Positions 43,967-54,300 of a stretch of 64,000 nucleotides of DNA are shown here, one piece after another (position 1 is the first letter of the stretch; the number at the start of each line of letters is the position of its first letter). Source of the stretch: Massilia phosphatilytica (GTDB lineage: Bacteria; Pseudomonadota; Gammaproteobacteria; Burkholderiales; Burkholderiaceae_D); NCBI RefSeq assembly GCF_002968015.1, contig NZ_PUIP01000006.1, forward strand, positions 124,001-188,000, in the 5' to 3' direction. The translations under genes were made by a program, and so were the position numbers. The notes beneath the pieces are model-generated. The model was given only the letters and a program-made list of their open reading frames with translations. It was not told the DNA's origin and searched no databases.

Positions 43967-44896
43967 TCACACGAACGCCAGGTCATGCAGCTGGATCGTA
44001 TCGTCGATCCAGTCGTCGCAATGCCCGAACCGGTAGCCCAGCGCCTTCGCGCGCGCCGTGTCGAGCACCATCGCGCCCGGCACGTCGAACGGCGACAAAC
44101 GCCCCATCTCCGCCGGCGGCACACGCTGGCGCATGCGCACGGGCGTATCGAGCACGGCGCCGACCCGCTCGTACAGGCTCTTTGCCGACAGCGCGCCGTC
44201 GGACGCCGCATTGACCGGCCCCGTGAACTCCTGCATCCCGACCCAGACGAGGAAATCGGCCGCGCCCTGCAGCGGCATGAAGGACAGCACCGCGTGGGGG
44301 TTCGAATATTCCAGCACCCCGTTGACGCGCGCCAGTTCGACGTAGTGCGCGAGGCGGCCGGTAAAATCTTCCGGCCCGCCCAGCACGTGCGCCAGGCGCG
44401 GCGTGACGAGGGGCAGCGAGCCGTCGCGCACGAGATAGGCCTCGGCCTGCACCTTGCCCGCGACATAGCACTCGGTGGCGCGGCACGGGTCGTGCCACGG
44501 GTAACCCGTGTCGATCGGCTGCGCCTCCACGGCCAGGTCGCTCTCGCGCAGCGAGTCGGCGTGGTCGTAGCCGAGCGCGCGGTAGGCGTCGATCGTGGAC
44601 GCCATCACGTAACGCCCCACCTTGCCCGCGAACGTGCGCACGGCGATGGCCGCGTCGAGCGGGTTGTAGCACATCTGGTCGTACACGATGTCGAACGGGC
44701 CGAGATGGGCGAACGCGTTGCGCATCGCCGTCTCGTTGCGGCGGTCGACGCGCACGCGCGCAAGCCGGTCGCCGAACGGGTCGGGCGCGTAGCCGCGCGT
44801 CGCGATGGTGACGCGATGGCCGGCACGCAGCAGGCGCTGCACGAGCAGCTTGCCGATATAACGGGTACCGCCAATCACCAGGATATTCTTGGACAT
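43967..44896 (-). CDS. NAD-dependent epimerase/dehydratase-like SDR protein
   Basis: 309 residues from MSKNILVIGGTRYIGK, with AAGGAAAA upstream. The N-terminal Rossmann motif GGTRYIG belongs to the atypical SDR subgroup that includes CSP41-like proteins; the YxxxK-type catalytic pair is not obvious (YVAGKVQAEAYLV is the nearest). A sugar-nucleotide or related substrate is possible. It is divergent from a LysR regulator, which likely controls it. Confidence 0.82.
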   Translation of the reverse strand: MSKNILVIGGTRYIGKLLVQRLLRAGHRVTIATRGYAPDPFGDRLARVRVDRRNETAMRNAFAHLGPFDIVYDQMCYNPLDAAIAVRTFAGKVGRYVMASTIDAYRALGYDHADSLRESDLAVEAQPIDTGYPWHDPCRATECYVAGKVQAEAYLVRDGSLPLVTPRLAHVLGGPEDFTGRLAHYVELARVNGVLEYSNPHAVLSFMPLQGAADFLVWVGMQEFTGPVNAASDGALSAKSLYERVGAVLDTPVRMRQRVPPAEMGRLSPFDVPGAMVLDTARAKALGYRFGHCDDWIDDTIQLHDLAFV

Positions 44897-44954
44897 GAAG
44901 TTTTCCTTAGTCTGTGGGCGAGGCACGTAGCACTGTTTTGGTGAATCCGTTATA

Positions 44955-44968
44955 TTCTGTAACCAGAA
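44955..44968. promoter_or_regulatory. LysR-type operator candidate
   Basis: TTCTG-TAAC-CAGAA, a perfect 5-bp inverted repeat matching the T-N11-A style of LysR sites, located in the 136-bp region between the SDR gene and the divergent LysR gene. Confidence 0.5.
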
Positions 44969-45032
44969 CGGCAATTGTTCAAACGAGAAAAATAAACCTT
45001 ATGAATAAGAAAAACTTACGCTCGGGGATGGC

Positions 45033-45926
45033 TTGAAACCCCTGCGCAGTCTCTCCGGCCTGATCGATTTCGATTGCGCCGCGCGTTGGGGCAGTTTCAA
45101 GCTGGCCGCGCGCGAGCTGCACAAGACCCCCGCAGCCGTCAGCCTGCAGGTCAAGCAACTGGAAGAAGCCATCGGCTTCCCGCTGTTCGTGCGGCATCCG
45201 CGCCACATCGCGCTGACGGCCAAGGGCCAGGAACTGGCGATCGTCGTCGCGCGCATGCTGGCGGACCTGCGCGGCAAGGTGGCGGCGCTCCAGCGCGGCA
45301 ACGAGGAAGCGGTGCTGCGCATCTCGACGACGCATTCGTTCGCCATCAAGTGGCTGGTGCCCCGCATGTCGCGCTTCACGAAGCTGCATCCGGAGCTGGA
45401 CCTGCGCATCGATTCGAACGACACGCCGGTCGACATCGAGGACGACGCGGTCGACGTGGCGATCCGCTACGGCCCCGTGCGCGACGACGACCCCGCCCTG
45501 CTGTTCCGCGAACGGCTGGTGCCTGTGTACAGCCCGGATTTACTGGCGGAAGGCCAGGACGCCCTGCAGTTGTCGGACCTGACCCGGTTTCCGCTGCTGT
45601 GCGAGCGCACGCCGGAATCCTGGCTGCAGCTGCTGAACGAGAACCGCGCGCTGAAAGGCGATTACGACTTTTCGCGGACGTACAGCCACTGGGGCGTGCT
45701 GGCGCAGGCGGCCGTCGCCGGCCAGGGGATCGGCCTCGTGCCGTACGGGATCGCGTTCGAGGACTTCCGCGCGGGCACCCTGCTGCAGCTTGTGTGCAAG
45801 AGCGCGCCGTTCGGCTATGGGTATCGCCTGCTCGTCAATCCGCACAAGGAGGCGATGACGAAGGTCCAGCATTTCCGCGAGTGGATTCTCGCGGAAATGG
45901 CGGCGATGAAGGCAACGCTCGCCTGA
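45033..45926 (+). CDS. LysR-family transcriptional regulator (GcvA-like)
   Basis: 297 residues. The N-terminal winged helix (LIDFDCAARWGSFKLAARELHKTPAAVSLQVKQLEE) is followed by the two-lobed effector domain from about 90. Start is TTG at 45033 after GGGGA; the nearby ATG at 45028 runs into a stop at once. The LysR type usually controls its divergent neighbour, here the SDR gene. The helix-turn-helix and IALTAKGQEL segment resemble GcvA/AmpR relatives. Confidence 0.9.
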   Translation: MKPLRSLSGLIDFDCAARWGSFKLAARELHKTPAAVSLQVKQLEEAIGFPLFVRHPRHIALTAKGQELAIVVARMLADLRGKVAALQRGNEEAVLRISTTHSFAIKWLVPRMSRFTKLHPELDLRIDSNDTPVDIEDDAVDVAIRYGPVRDDDPALLFRERLVPVYSPDLLAEGQDALQLSDLTRFPLLCERTPESWLQLLNENRALKGDYDFSRTYSHWGVLAQAAVAGQGIGLVPYGIAFEDFRAGTLLQLVCKSAPFGYGYRLLVNPHKEAMTKVQHFREWILAEMAAMKATLA

Positions 45927-48182
45927 TTATTTGCGCGCTTTTTCTCTACCTACGACGTACAGCAGCACGCAGATCGCCGCATACGGCAGGATCGACAGCA
46001 GGTCCGAACCGGCGCCCGCGAAGAACGGATTCGCGGCCTCGGCCCACTTGGCCATCGCATTGTCGAAGTCCGTCATCACGCCGGCCGTGATGGCGATGAT
46101 GATGCCCGCCAGCGCGCCGCCCGCGATATAGCCGGAGGCCAGCAGGGTGCCGGAGCTGCGGTCGCCCGCGGCCTGCAGTTCGTCGTCGTTCAGACCCTGG
46201 TACTGCGGCAGCGTGTTGTTGCGGCGGTCGACCAGCCAGCGGATGATGCCGCCGATCGCGATCGGCAAGGTCGACACGAGCGGCAGGTACACGCCCACCG
46301 TGAACGCGAGCGACGCGACGCCGGACATCTCCAGCACGACGGCCACCATCACGCCGAACAGCACGAGCGTCCATGGCAGCTGGTGGTCGAGGATGCCCTT
46401 GATGATGTACGACATCAGCACGGCCTTCGGCGCATCGTATTTCTTGACCTCGGAGCCGTCCGGACGCGTGTGGAACTGGCCGTTGATGCCGGGGTCGACC
46501 AGGTACGCGAGCGAACCGTCGGCGCGCACGAGGTATTTGCCGGCGGGGCCGCCGACGGTATCCGTCTTTTGCCAGACTTTGTAGGTGGCGTGGTCCGTTG
46601 CTGCCTGCGGGCCTTGCAGCTGCGCGGTCTCCGTCAGCTTCGCCGCATCCGCCTTGATGTGCGGCGCCACCTGCGCGGCCGGCACGTACACGGTGCCCGC
46701 GTCGTTCAGCTTCAGCAGGATCGGGCCCAGGATCAGCGCGGACGCCAGCGCACCGGCCAGGATCGCGTACTGCTGCAGCTTCGGCGTCGAGCCCACGAGG
46801 AAGCCGGTCTTGAGATCCTGCGACGTCGTGCCCGCGTTGCTGGCGGCGATGCAGACGATGGCACCGACCGACAGCGCCGTCACGTAGTAGCGGCCGCCCG
46901 TCCACCCCATCACGAGGAAGATCAGGCACGTGAACAGCAGGGTCGCCACGGCCATGCCGGAGATCGGATTGGACGACGACCCCACCTCGCCCGTCAGGCG
47001 CGACGATACGGTCGAGAACAGGAAGCCGAACACGAGGATCAGCAGCGCGCCGAGGAGATTCATGTGGAGCGGCGTCGCGAACGTGATCACGGCGATGATG
47101 ACCAGGCAGCCGATCACCACCCATTTCAGCGGCATGTCCTGCTCGGTGCGGAGCGAGGAATCGACCGCGGACGTTTTACCGATGCCCGCCAGGCCGCCCT
47201 TCAGGCCGTTCCAGATCGTCGGCAAGGAACGCACGAGGGAGATCAGGCCGCCGGCCGCCACGGCACCCGCGCCGATGTACAGCACGTAGGCGCTGCGCAC
47301 GTCGTCCGGGCTCATGTCGCGGATCAGCATCGTGCCCGGCGCCACCGGCACCGTCAGCGCGTCGCCGAAAAACTTGATCATCGGGATCAGGAGCAGGTAG
47401 GACAGCACGCCGCCGCCCGCCATGATCATCGCGATGCGCGGGCCGATGATGTAGCCGACACCGAGCAGCTCCGGCGAGATCTCCGCGCCGGCCGATCCGG
47501 CCTTCAAGGGCGCGTCGAAGATGAAGTTGACGGTGTCCTTCCACAGCTTGAGCGAGATGTTGAGGACCTTGTACAGGAGGCCCAGGCCGAAGCCGCCGAA
47601 GATGATGAAGGCGCGCTGGCGGGCTTCCTTCGCTTCGTCGGAATCCGCGTCGCGCACTTCGCCGGCCGCTGCGCGCGACGTCTCGGTCGCGGCGGCCTTC
47701 AGCACTTCAGCGCACGCGGTGCCTTCCGGGTATTTGAGTTCGCGGTGCTGGTCGACGATCATCGTGCGCCGCATCGGGATCATCATGAGGATGCCCAGCA
47801 GGCCGCCCAGCACGCCCACGAGCATCACGCGCGAAATCTCCAGGTCGAAACCGAGGATCATGATCGCGGGCATGGTGACGCCGAGGCCGAACGCGAGCGA
47901 TTCGCCGGCCGAACCGGCCGTCTGCGTGATGCTGTTCTCGAGGATCGTCGCTTCGCGCCCGCCGGCCTTTTTCGCGAGCCCGAACAGGGTGATCGCGATG
48001 ACGGCGACGGGTATCGATGCGCTGACGGTCAGGCCCACTTTCAGCACGAGATACAGCGACGAGGCGCCGAAGATCATCCCGAGCACGGTGCCCATGATCA
48101 GGGCGCGCCAGGTCAGCTCGGGCAGGTTCGCAGACGCTGGAATATACGGCTTGACCGCGGGCGGATGAGGGTCGTAGGGCAT
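45927..48182 (-). CDS. OPT family oligopeptide transporter
   Basis: 751 residues from MPYDPHPPAVKP, with about 15 membrane helices. Typical OPT segments are present: ELTWRALIMGTVLGMIFGASSLYLVLKVGL at the start (TM1), NSITQTAGSAGESLAFGLG, and the late GLNDDELQAAGDRSSGTLLASGYIAGGALAG. It imports oligopeptides or metal-chelate conjugates. A soluble insert of about 100 residues (near 515-605) carries a Tyr/Lys-rich loop between helices. It is convergent with the LysR gene, which ends at the adjacent base. Confidence 0.92.
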   Translation of the reverse strand: MPYDPHPPAVKPYIPASANLPELTWRALIMGTVLGMIFGASSLYLVLKVGLTVSASIPVAVIAITLFGLAKKAGGREATILENSITQTAGSAGESLAFGLGVTMPAIMILGFDLEISRVMLVGVLGGLLGILMMIPMRRTMIVDQHRELKYPEGTACAEVLKAAATETSRAAAGEVRDADSDEAKEARQRAFIIFGGFGLGLLYKVLNISLKLWKDTVNFIFDAPLKAGSAGAEISPELLGVGYIIGPRIAMIMAGGGVLSYLLLIPMIKFFGDALTVPVAPGTMLIRDMSPDDVRSAYVLYIGAGAVAAGGLISLVRSLPTIWNGLKGGLAGIGKTSAVDSSLRTEQDMPLKWVVIGCLVIIAVITFATPLHMNLLGALLILVFGFLFSTVSSRLTGEVGSSSNPISGMAVATLLFTCLIFLVMGWTGGRYYVTALSVGAIVCIAASNAGTTSQDLKTGFLVGSTPKLQQYAILAGALASALILGPILLKLNDAGTVYVPAAQVAPHIKADAAKLTETAQLQGPQAATDHATYKVWQKTDTVGGPAGKYLVRADGSLAYLVDPGINGQFHTRPDGSEVKKYDAPKAVLMSYIIKGILDHQLPWTLVLFGVMVAVVLEMSGVASLAFTVGVYLPLVSTLPIAIGGIIRWLVDRRNNTLPQYQGLNDDELQAAGDRSSGTLLASGYIAGGALAGIIIAITAGVMTDFDNAMAKWAEAANPFFAGAGSDLLSILPYAAICVLLYVVGREKARK

Positions 48183-48291
48183 GGGAGGGATTTCCTTCAG
48201 GCGTGGGTAGCGTCGAACAGGACCGTCGGGATCGCCGGACGGCCCTTGCAAGCGTGACTATCTCACATGCCGTACGTTAAGAAAAGCGGAT

Positions 48292-48297
48292 TATAAT
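48292..48297 (+). promoter_or_regulatory. -10 element upstream of mrcA
   Basis: A perfect TATAAT 65 bp before the mrcA start. No good -35 is seen at standard distance. Confidence 0.4.
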
Positions 48298-48362
48298 TTC
48301 CCACATCGCCCGTACTTACGGCCACAAACGGGTTCCAGGACCCGCATCAAGAGAGTTCAGTT

Positions 48363-50741
48363 TTGGCAACTATCCCCAACCGCCAGCGCGGTTTCCTGCT
48401 TCCAATCCTGGCCGTCGCGGCCGCCATCATCGCCCTGTTCTTTGTCGGCGTCGCGGGCTACGTCGTGTTCCGCGTATTGCCCAACGTGCCGGCACTGGAC
48501 GCCGTCACCGATTACCGGCCCAAGATTCCGCTGCGCGTCTATACAGCAGACAATGTGCTGATCGGCGAGTTCGGCGAAGAACACCGCGATTTCGTGCCGA
48601 TCAATAAAATCCCCGACCTGATGAAGAAGTCGCTGCTCGCGATCGAGGACGCCCGCTTCTACGAGCACGGCGCCATCGACTGGAAGCGCGCGATGGGCGC
48701 CGTCGGATCGAACCTGCGCGGCGGCTTCGGCGCCGGCGGCGCGTCGACCATCACGATGCAGGTCGCGCGCAACTTTTTCCTGTCGCGTGAAAAACGCCTG
48801 TCCCGCAAGATCAACGAGATCGCGCTCGCGTACAAGATCGAGACCGCCCTGTCGAAGGACGAGATCCTCGAGCTGTACATGAACCAGATCTATCTTGGCC
48901 AGCGCGCGTACGGCTTTTCCAGCGCGGCGCGCATCTATTTCAACAAGACGCTCGACCAGCTGTCGGTCGCCGAGATGGCCATGCTGGCCGGCCTGCCGCA
49001 GAACCCGGCGCGCCACAACCCGGTCGCGAATCCGAAGCGGGCGCGCGAGCGCCAGCACGCCGTGCTGGGCCGCATGCGCGCGCTGAACTACATCACGGAA
49101 GCACAGTACCAGAAGGCGCTGGCCGAACCGCTGCGCATCAACCAGCGCGGCGTGCAGGAATTCGGCACGCACGCGGAATACGTGGCCGAACTCGCGCGCC
49201 AGGCCGTGTACAGCCAGTTCAAGGAAGACGCGTACACGAAGGGCATCAAGGTCTACACGACGATCCTGAAACCCGAGCAGGACGCCGCCTACGCGTCCGT
49301 GCGCCGCAACGTGCTGACCTACGACCAGCGCCACGGCTGGCGCGGCCCGGAAGACCGCATGGAATTGCCAACCGACCCGGTCGAGCGCGAGGATGCGATC
49401 AATGATGCGCTGGGCAAGCGCCCTGCCAGCGATGGCCTGATCCCGGCCGTCGTGCTGTCGGCGACGAGTAAAACGGTGCGCGTGGAGACGGTCGACGGCG
49501 ACACGGTCGACCTCACGGGCGCCGGCCTGAAATTCGCGCAGGCCGGCCTGTCGTCCAGCGCCAAGGAAAAGCTGCGCCTGACGCCGGGCGCCATCATCCG
49601 CGTGGCGAAGGATGCGAAGGGCAACTGGGGCGTCACGCAGGTGCCGCAGGTGGCGGCGGCGTTCGTCGCCATCGACGCCGACACGGGTGCCTACCACGCG
49701 CTCGTCGGCGGCTTCGACTACAACTTCCAGAAATTCAACCACGTGACGCAGGCGTGGCGCCAGCCCGGTTCGGGCATGAAGCCGTTCATCTATTCGGCCG
49801 CCATCGACAAGGGCTATTCGCCGGGCACGCGCATCCTCGACGCGCCGCTCGACATGCCGGGCGAGGACGCGGGCAAGACGTGGTCGCCGCAGAACGACGA
49901 CAACAAGTGGGATGGTCCGATCACGATGCGGCGCGCACTGGCCGAATCGAAGAACGTCCCGTCCGTGCGCCTGCTGCGCGCGGTCACGGTGCCGTATGCC
50001 CATGAATTCATCGCGAAGTTCGGCTTCGACCTCGCGCGCCAGCCATCGAACTACACGCTCGCGCTGGGCACGGGCGCCGCGACGCCGCTGCAAATGGCCG
50101 GCGCGTACGCCGTCTTCGCCAACGGCGGCTACCGCGTGCAGCCCTACCTGATCGCCCGCATCGAGGATGCCGACGGCAAGATCATCCAGGAGACCAAGGC
50201 CCCGGCCGGACACACGGACGAACAGCGCATGCTCGACCCGCGCAACGCCTTTATCACGGACAGCATGCTGCGCGACGTGACCCGCTACGGCACGGGCGCC
50301 GAAGCGACGAAGGCCCTGGGCCGCACGGACATCGCCGGCAAGACCGGTACGACGAGCGATGCGCTGGACGGCTGGTTCTCGGGCTATGGCGGCAATGTCG
50401 TCGCCGTCGCGTGGATGGGCTATGACGATCCGAAATCGCTGGGCGGCCGCGAATTCGGCGCCACCGTCGCGCTGCCGATCTGGATCGACTACATGCGTGT
50501 GGCACTGGCCAGGAAGCCGCAGCAGGAGGAACGGCTGGCGCCCGAGGGCGTCGTGCGCGAGAACGACGACTGGGTCTATGCCGAGTTCGCGGAAACGCCG
50601 GCCCTGGGCGGCATCGACCTCGACCAGGCACCGGATCCGAACGCCGTGCAGCCGGTGGACGGCACGGCCCCGCCGGCCACGCCAGGCCAGCCCGCGCAGC
50701 CGGCGCCGCAGCAACAGCAGCCGTCGAATACGCTGTTCTGA
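48363..50741 (+). CDS. mrcA: Penicillin-binding protein 1A
   Basis: 792 residues, a class A bifunctional PBP. TM anchor at about 12-35 (ILAVAAAIIALFFVGVAGYVVF); glycosyltransferase domain with IEDARFYEHGAIDW (catalytic Glu) and GGASTITMQVARNFF; transpeptidase with active-site Ser in GSGMKPF (SxxK), ESKN (SxN) and AGKTGTT (KTG). It polymerises and cross-links peptidoglycan. The start is TTG, the only reasonable site after AGAGAG. The C-terminal tail is Pro/Gln-rich and disordered. Confidence 0.95.
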   Translation: MATIPNRQRGFLLPILAVAAAIIALFFVGVAGYVVFRVLPNVPALDAVTDYRPKIPLRVYTADNVLIGEFGEEHRDFVPINKIPDLMKKSLLAIEDARFYEHGAIDWKRAMGAVGSNLRGGFGAGGASTITMQVARNFFLSREKRLSRKINEIALAYKIETALSKDEILELYMNQIYLGQRAYGFSSAARIYFNKTLDQLSVAEMAMLAGLPQNPARHNPVANPKRARERQHAVLGRMRALNYITEAQYQKALAEPLRINQRGVQEFGTHAEYVAELARQAVYSQFKEDAYTKGIKVYTTILKPEQDAAYASVRRNVLTYDQRHGWRGPEDRMELPTDPVEREDAINDALGKRPASDGLIPAVVLSATSKTVRVETVDGDTVDLTGAGLKFAQAGLSSSAKEKLRLTPGAIIRVAKDAKGNWGVTQVPQVAAAFVAIDADTGAYHALVGGFDYNFQKFNHVTQAWRQPGSGMKPFIYSAAIDKGYSPGTRILDAPLDMPGEDAGKTWSPQNDDNKWDGPITMRRALAESKNVPSVRLLRAVTVPYAHEFIAKFGFDLARQPSNYTLALGTGAATPLQMAGAYAVFANGGYRVQPYLIARIEDADGKIIQETKAPAGHTDEQRMLDPRNAFITDSMLRDVTRYGTGAEATKALGRTDIAGKTGTTSDALDGWFSGYGGNVVAVAWMGYDDPKSLGGREFGATVALPIWIDYMRVALARKPQQEERLAPEGVVRENDDWVYAEFAETPALGGIDLDQAPDPNAVQPVDGTAPPATPGQPAQPAPQQQQPSNTLF

Positions 50742-50760
50742 TCCGTTTTTGCGCCGTCGA

Positions 50761-50789
50761 ACGGGCCGCCGCGTGCGGCCCGTTTTTTT
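50761..50789 (+). terminator. Rho-independent terminator after mrcA
   Basis: ACGGGCCGC, loop CGCGT, GCGGCCCGT and a run of T's. Stem of nine GC-rich pairs. Confidence 0.93.
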
Positions 50790-50923
50790 GGCAGACCAGC
50801 AACCGCATTGCCACAAATCGAAGAGATCGTGCGTCCAGTCCTACATGTCTGTACGAAATCATCCTATTTCGAACAGGTAAGCATGCCCCCATGATGGCGA
50901 CACTTTTACAACAGGAGTGAACG

Positions 50924-51238
50924 ATGAAAAAGTACCAAGCCCTTCTGATCGGCAGCCTGATGGCAATGAGCCTGGCCGCATGCAGCTCGACCGGTACCAC
51001 CACGGACAGCAGCAGCGCGGCCGGCAGTTCCTCGTCGGGTGCGATGTCGAGCGGCAGCAGCTCGGGCTCGAGCCAGACCGGCACGTCGGAGTCCGGCACC
51101 ACCGGCACCCCAGGCACCGGCGCGGCAGGCACGTCCAGCCCGACGCCGACCGGCACCTCCGCCGTCGGCACCGGCAACTCGGACGCCACCGGCCAGGGCA
51201 CCAACACCGCACCTGCCCAGACGACCGGCAACCGCTGA
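50924..51238 (+). CDS. Small Ser/Gly/Thr-rich lipoprotein
   Basis: 104 residues. Signal peptide with lipobox MSLAACSS (Cys near 20), then a purely low-complexity body of Ser, Gly, Thr and Pro (SSSAAGSSSSGAMSSGSSSG and similar). CAGGAG precedes the ATG. The mature protein must be disordered and lipid-anchored in the envelope; function unknown. The Lol system encoded in this window would handle its sorting. Its own transcription unit lies between the mrcA terminator and mfd. Confidence 0.75.
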   Translation: MKKYQALLIGSLMAMSLAACSSTGTTTDSSSAAGSSSSGAMSSGSSSGSSQTGTSESGTTGTPGTGAAGTSSPTPTGTSAVGTGNSDATGQGTNTAPAQTTGNR

Positions 51239-51309
51239 CATCTTCGTCGTCCGGCCGCCCCGGGCCGGACGAGCGTCCAGGCGCAAGGGCAAGCGCGACG
51301 TTGTTCGAC

Positions 51310-51315
51310 TATAAT
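51310..51315 (+). promoter_or_regulatory. -10 element upstream of mfd
   Basis: A perfect TATAAT 38 bp before the mfd ATG. No convincing -35 partner. Confidence 0.4.
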
Positions 51316-51353
51316 GGACGCTCGTCCTGACGATTCCGAACAGCACCGCGTCA

Positions 51354-54300
51354 ATGCCCTTCGACCTCACCAAACACCTTCCCAAACCCGGAACCCGTTT
51401 CGCCCTGCCCCAGCTGCACGGCTCGGCCGATGCCTATGCGCTTGCCGTCGCCGCCCTCGCGCTGAAAGCCAGGAAGCAGATGCTGACCGTGATCGTCGCG
51501 AACGCCAGCGACGGCCAGCGCCTGCTCGATGAAATTCCCTGGTTCGCGGAAGGCAAGCTGTCCTGCCACCTGCTGCCCGACTGGGAGACGCTCCCGTACG
51601 ACGCCTTCTCGCCGCACCAGGACCTCGTATCCGAACGCCTCGCTACCCTGCACGAAGTCCGCAACGGCCAGTGCGACGTACTCGTCGTGCCCGCGACGAC
51701 CGCGCTCGTGCGCCTCGCGCCGCCGTCGTTCCTGGCCGCGTACACATTCTTCTTCCGCCAGGGCGAGAGCCTGGACGAGGCGAAGCTCAAGGCGCAGCTG
51801 ACGCTGGCCGGCTACACGCACGTCACGCAGGTGATGTCGCCGGGCGAGTATTCCGTGCGCGGCGGCCTGATCGACCTGTTCCCGATGGGGTCCGCGCTGC
51901 CGTACCGCCTGGACCTGTTCGGCGACGAGATCGAGACGATCCGCACGTTCGACGCCGACACCCAGCGTTCGCTGTACCCCGTCAAGGAAGTGCGCCTGCT
52001 GCCGGGCCGCGAATTCCCGATGGACGAGGCGTCGCGCACCGCGTTCCGCGGCCGCTGGCGCGAACGCTTTGAAGGCGATCCGTCGCGGTCGACGATCTAC
52101 CGCGACATCGGCAATGGCATCGCGTCGGCCGGCATCGAATATTACCTGCCGCTGTTCTTCGACGGGACGGCCACGCTGTTCGACTACCTGCCGGACGAAT
52201 CGAGCCTCGCCCTCGTCGGCGACATCGAGGCGTCCATCCAGCGCTTCTGGCTCGATACGGAATCGCGCTACAAATTCCTCAAGAGCGACCGCGATCGCCC
52301 GATCCTGGAACCGAAGGAGATCTTCCTTGGCGCCGAGGATTTCTTCGTGCAGGCCAAGCCGTACGGCCGCTGGGCCATCGCGCGCGACGCGAACGCGGGC
52401 GCATCGGAATTGTCCGCGCCGGTCCCCGACATCGCGGTCAACCGCCGCCTCGACGATCCGCTCGCGAACCTGCGCTCGTACCTGATGCAGGCGGCGGGCA
52501 AGCGCGTGATGATCTGCGCCGAGTCGGCCGGCCGCCGCGAGACCCTGCAGCAGTACTTCAGCGAATACAAGCTGGACCTCGCGCCCGTCGAAGGCTTCGA
52601 CGGCCTGCGCGCGACGGACGCGAAGGTCGTGCTGGGCGTCGCGCCGCTGCAGGCGGGCTTCGAGCTGATGGAAGAAGGCGCCGGCCATCTCGTGTTCATC
52701 ACGGAGACGGAGCTGTACGCGGGCACCGGACGCCGCGCGGGCAAGAAGAAGCAGGAAGCGGGTTCGCAGGTCGAGTCGATGGTGCGCGACCTGTCGGAGC
52801 TGAAGATCGGCGATCCGGTCGTGCACATCAATCATGGCATCGGCCGCTACCTGGGCCTCGTGAGCATGGACCTGGGCGAAGGCGAGACGGAATTCCTGCA
52901 TCTCGAATACGCCAAGGAATCCAAACTCTATGTGCCAGTCTCGCAGCTGCACGTGATCTCGCGCTATTCGGGCGCGGCGCCGGACGACGCGCCGCTGCAC
53001 ACGCTCGGCTCCGGCCAGTGGGACAAGGCGAAACGCAAGGCCGCGGAACAGGTGCGCGACACGGCGGCCGAGCTGCTGAACCTGTACGCCCGCCGCGCCG
53101 CGCGCCAGGGCCATTCGTTCGAGTACTCCGCGACCGACTACGAGAACTTCGCGCAGAGCTTCGGCTTCGACGAGACGCCGGACCAGCGCGCCGCCATCGC
53201 GGCCGTCATCCAGGACATGACGTCCGGCCGGCCGATGGACCGCCTCGTGTGCGGCGACGTCGGATTCGGCAAGACGGAAGTCGCGCTGCGCGCCGCGTTC
53301 ATCGCCGTCATGGGCGGCAAGCAGGTCGCGATCCTCGCGCCCACGACCCTGCTCGCGGAGCAGCACGCGCAGACGTTCTCCGACCGCTTCGCCGACTGGC
53401 CCGTGCGCATCGCGGAACTGTCGCGCTTCCGCACCGGGAAAGAGATCAACAACGCGATCAAGGGCATGGCCGACGGCACCGTCGACATCGTGATCGGCAC
53501 GCATAAACTGCTGTCGCCGGACGTGAAGTTCACGCGCCTGGGCCTCGTCATCATCGACGAGGAACACCGCTTCGGCGTGCGCCAGAAGGAAGCGCTGAAG
53601 GCCCTGCGCGCCGAAGTCGACGTGCTCACGCTGACCGCCACGCCGATCCCGCGCACGCTGGGCATGGCGCTGGAAGGCCTGCGCGACTTTTCCGTCATCG
53701 CGACGGCGCCGCAGAAACGCCTCGCGATCAAGACGTTCGTGCGCGGCGAGGACGGCTCCGTCATCCGCGAAGCCTGCCTGCGCGAATTGAAACGGGGCGG
53801 CCAGATCTACTTCCTGCACAACGAGGTCGAGACGATCGAGAACCGCCTCGCGATGCTGCGCGAGCTCCTGCCGGAAGCCCGCATCGCCGTCGCGCACGGC
53901 CAGATGCACGAGCGCGACCTGGAAAAAGTGATGCGCGATTTCGTCGCCCAGCGCTACAACATCCTGCTGTGCACGACGATCATCGAGACCGGCATCGACG
54001 TGCCGACGGCAAACACGATCATCATGCACCGCGCCGACAAGTTCGGCCTCGCCCAGCTGCACCAGCTGCGCGGACGCGTCGGCCGCTCGCACCACCAGGC
54101 GTATGCGTACCTGCTCGTGAACGACGTGCTGGGGCTGTCGAAACAGGCGCAGCGCCGCCTGGACGCGATCCAGCAGATGGAAGAACTGGGCAGCGGCTTC
54201 TACCTCGCCATGCACGACCTGGAAATCCGCGGCGCCGGCGAGGTGCTGGGCGAGAACCAGTCGGGCGAGATGCTGGAAATCGGCTTCCAACTGTATTCCG

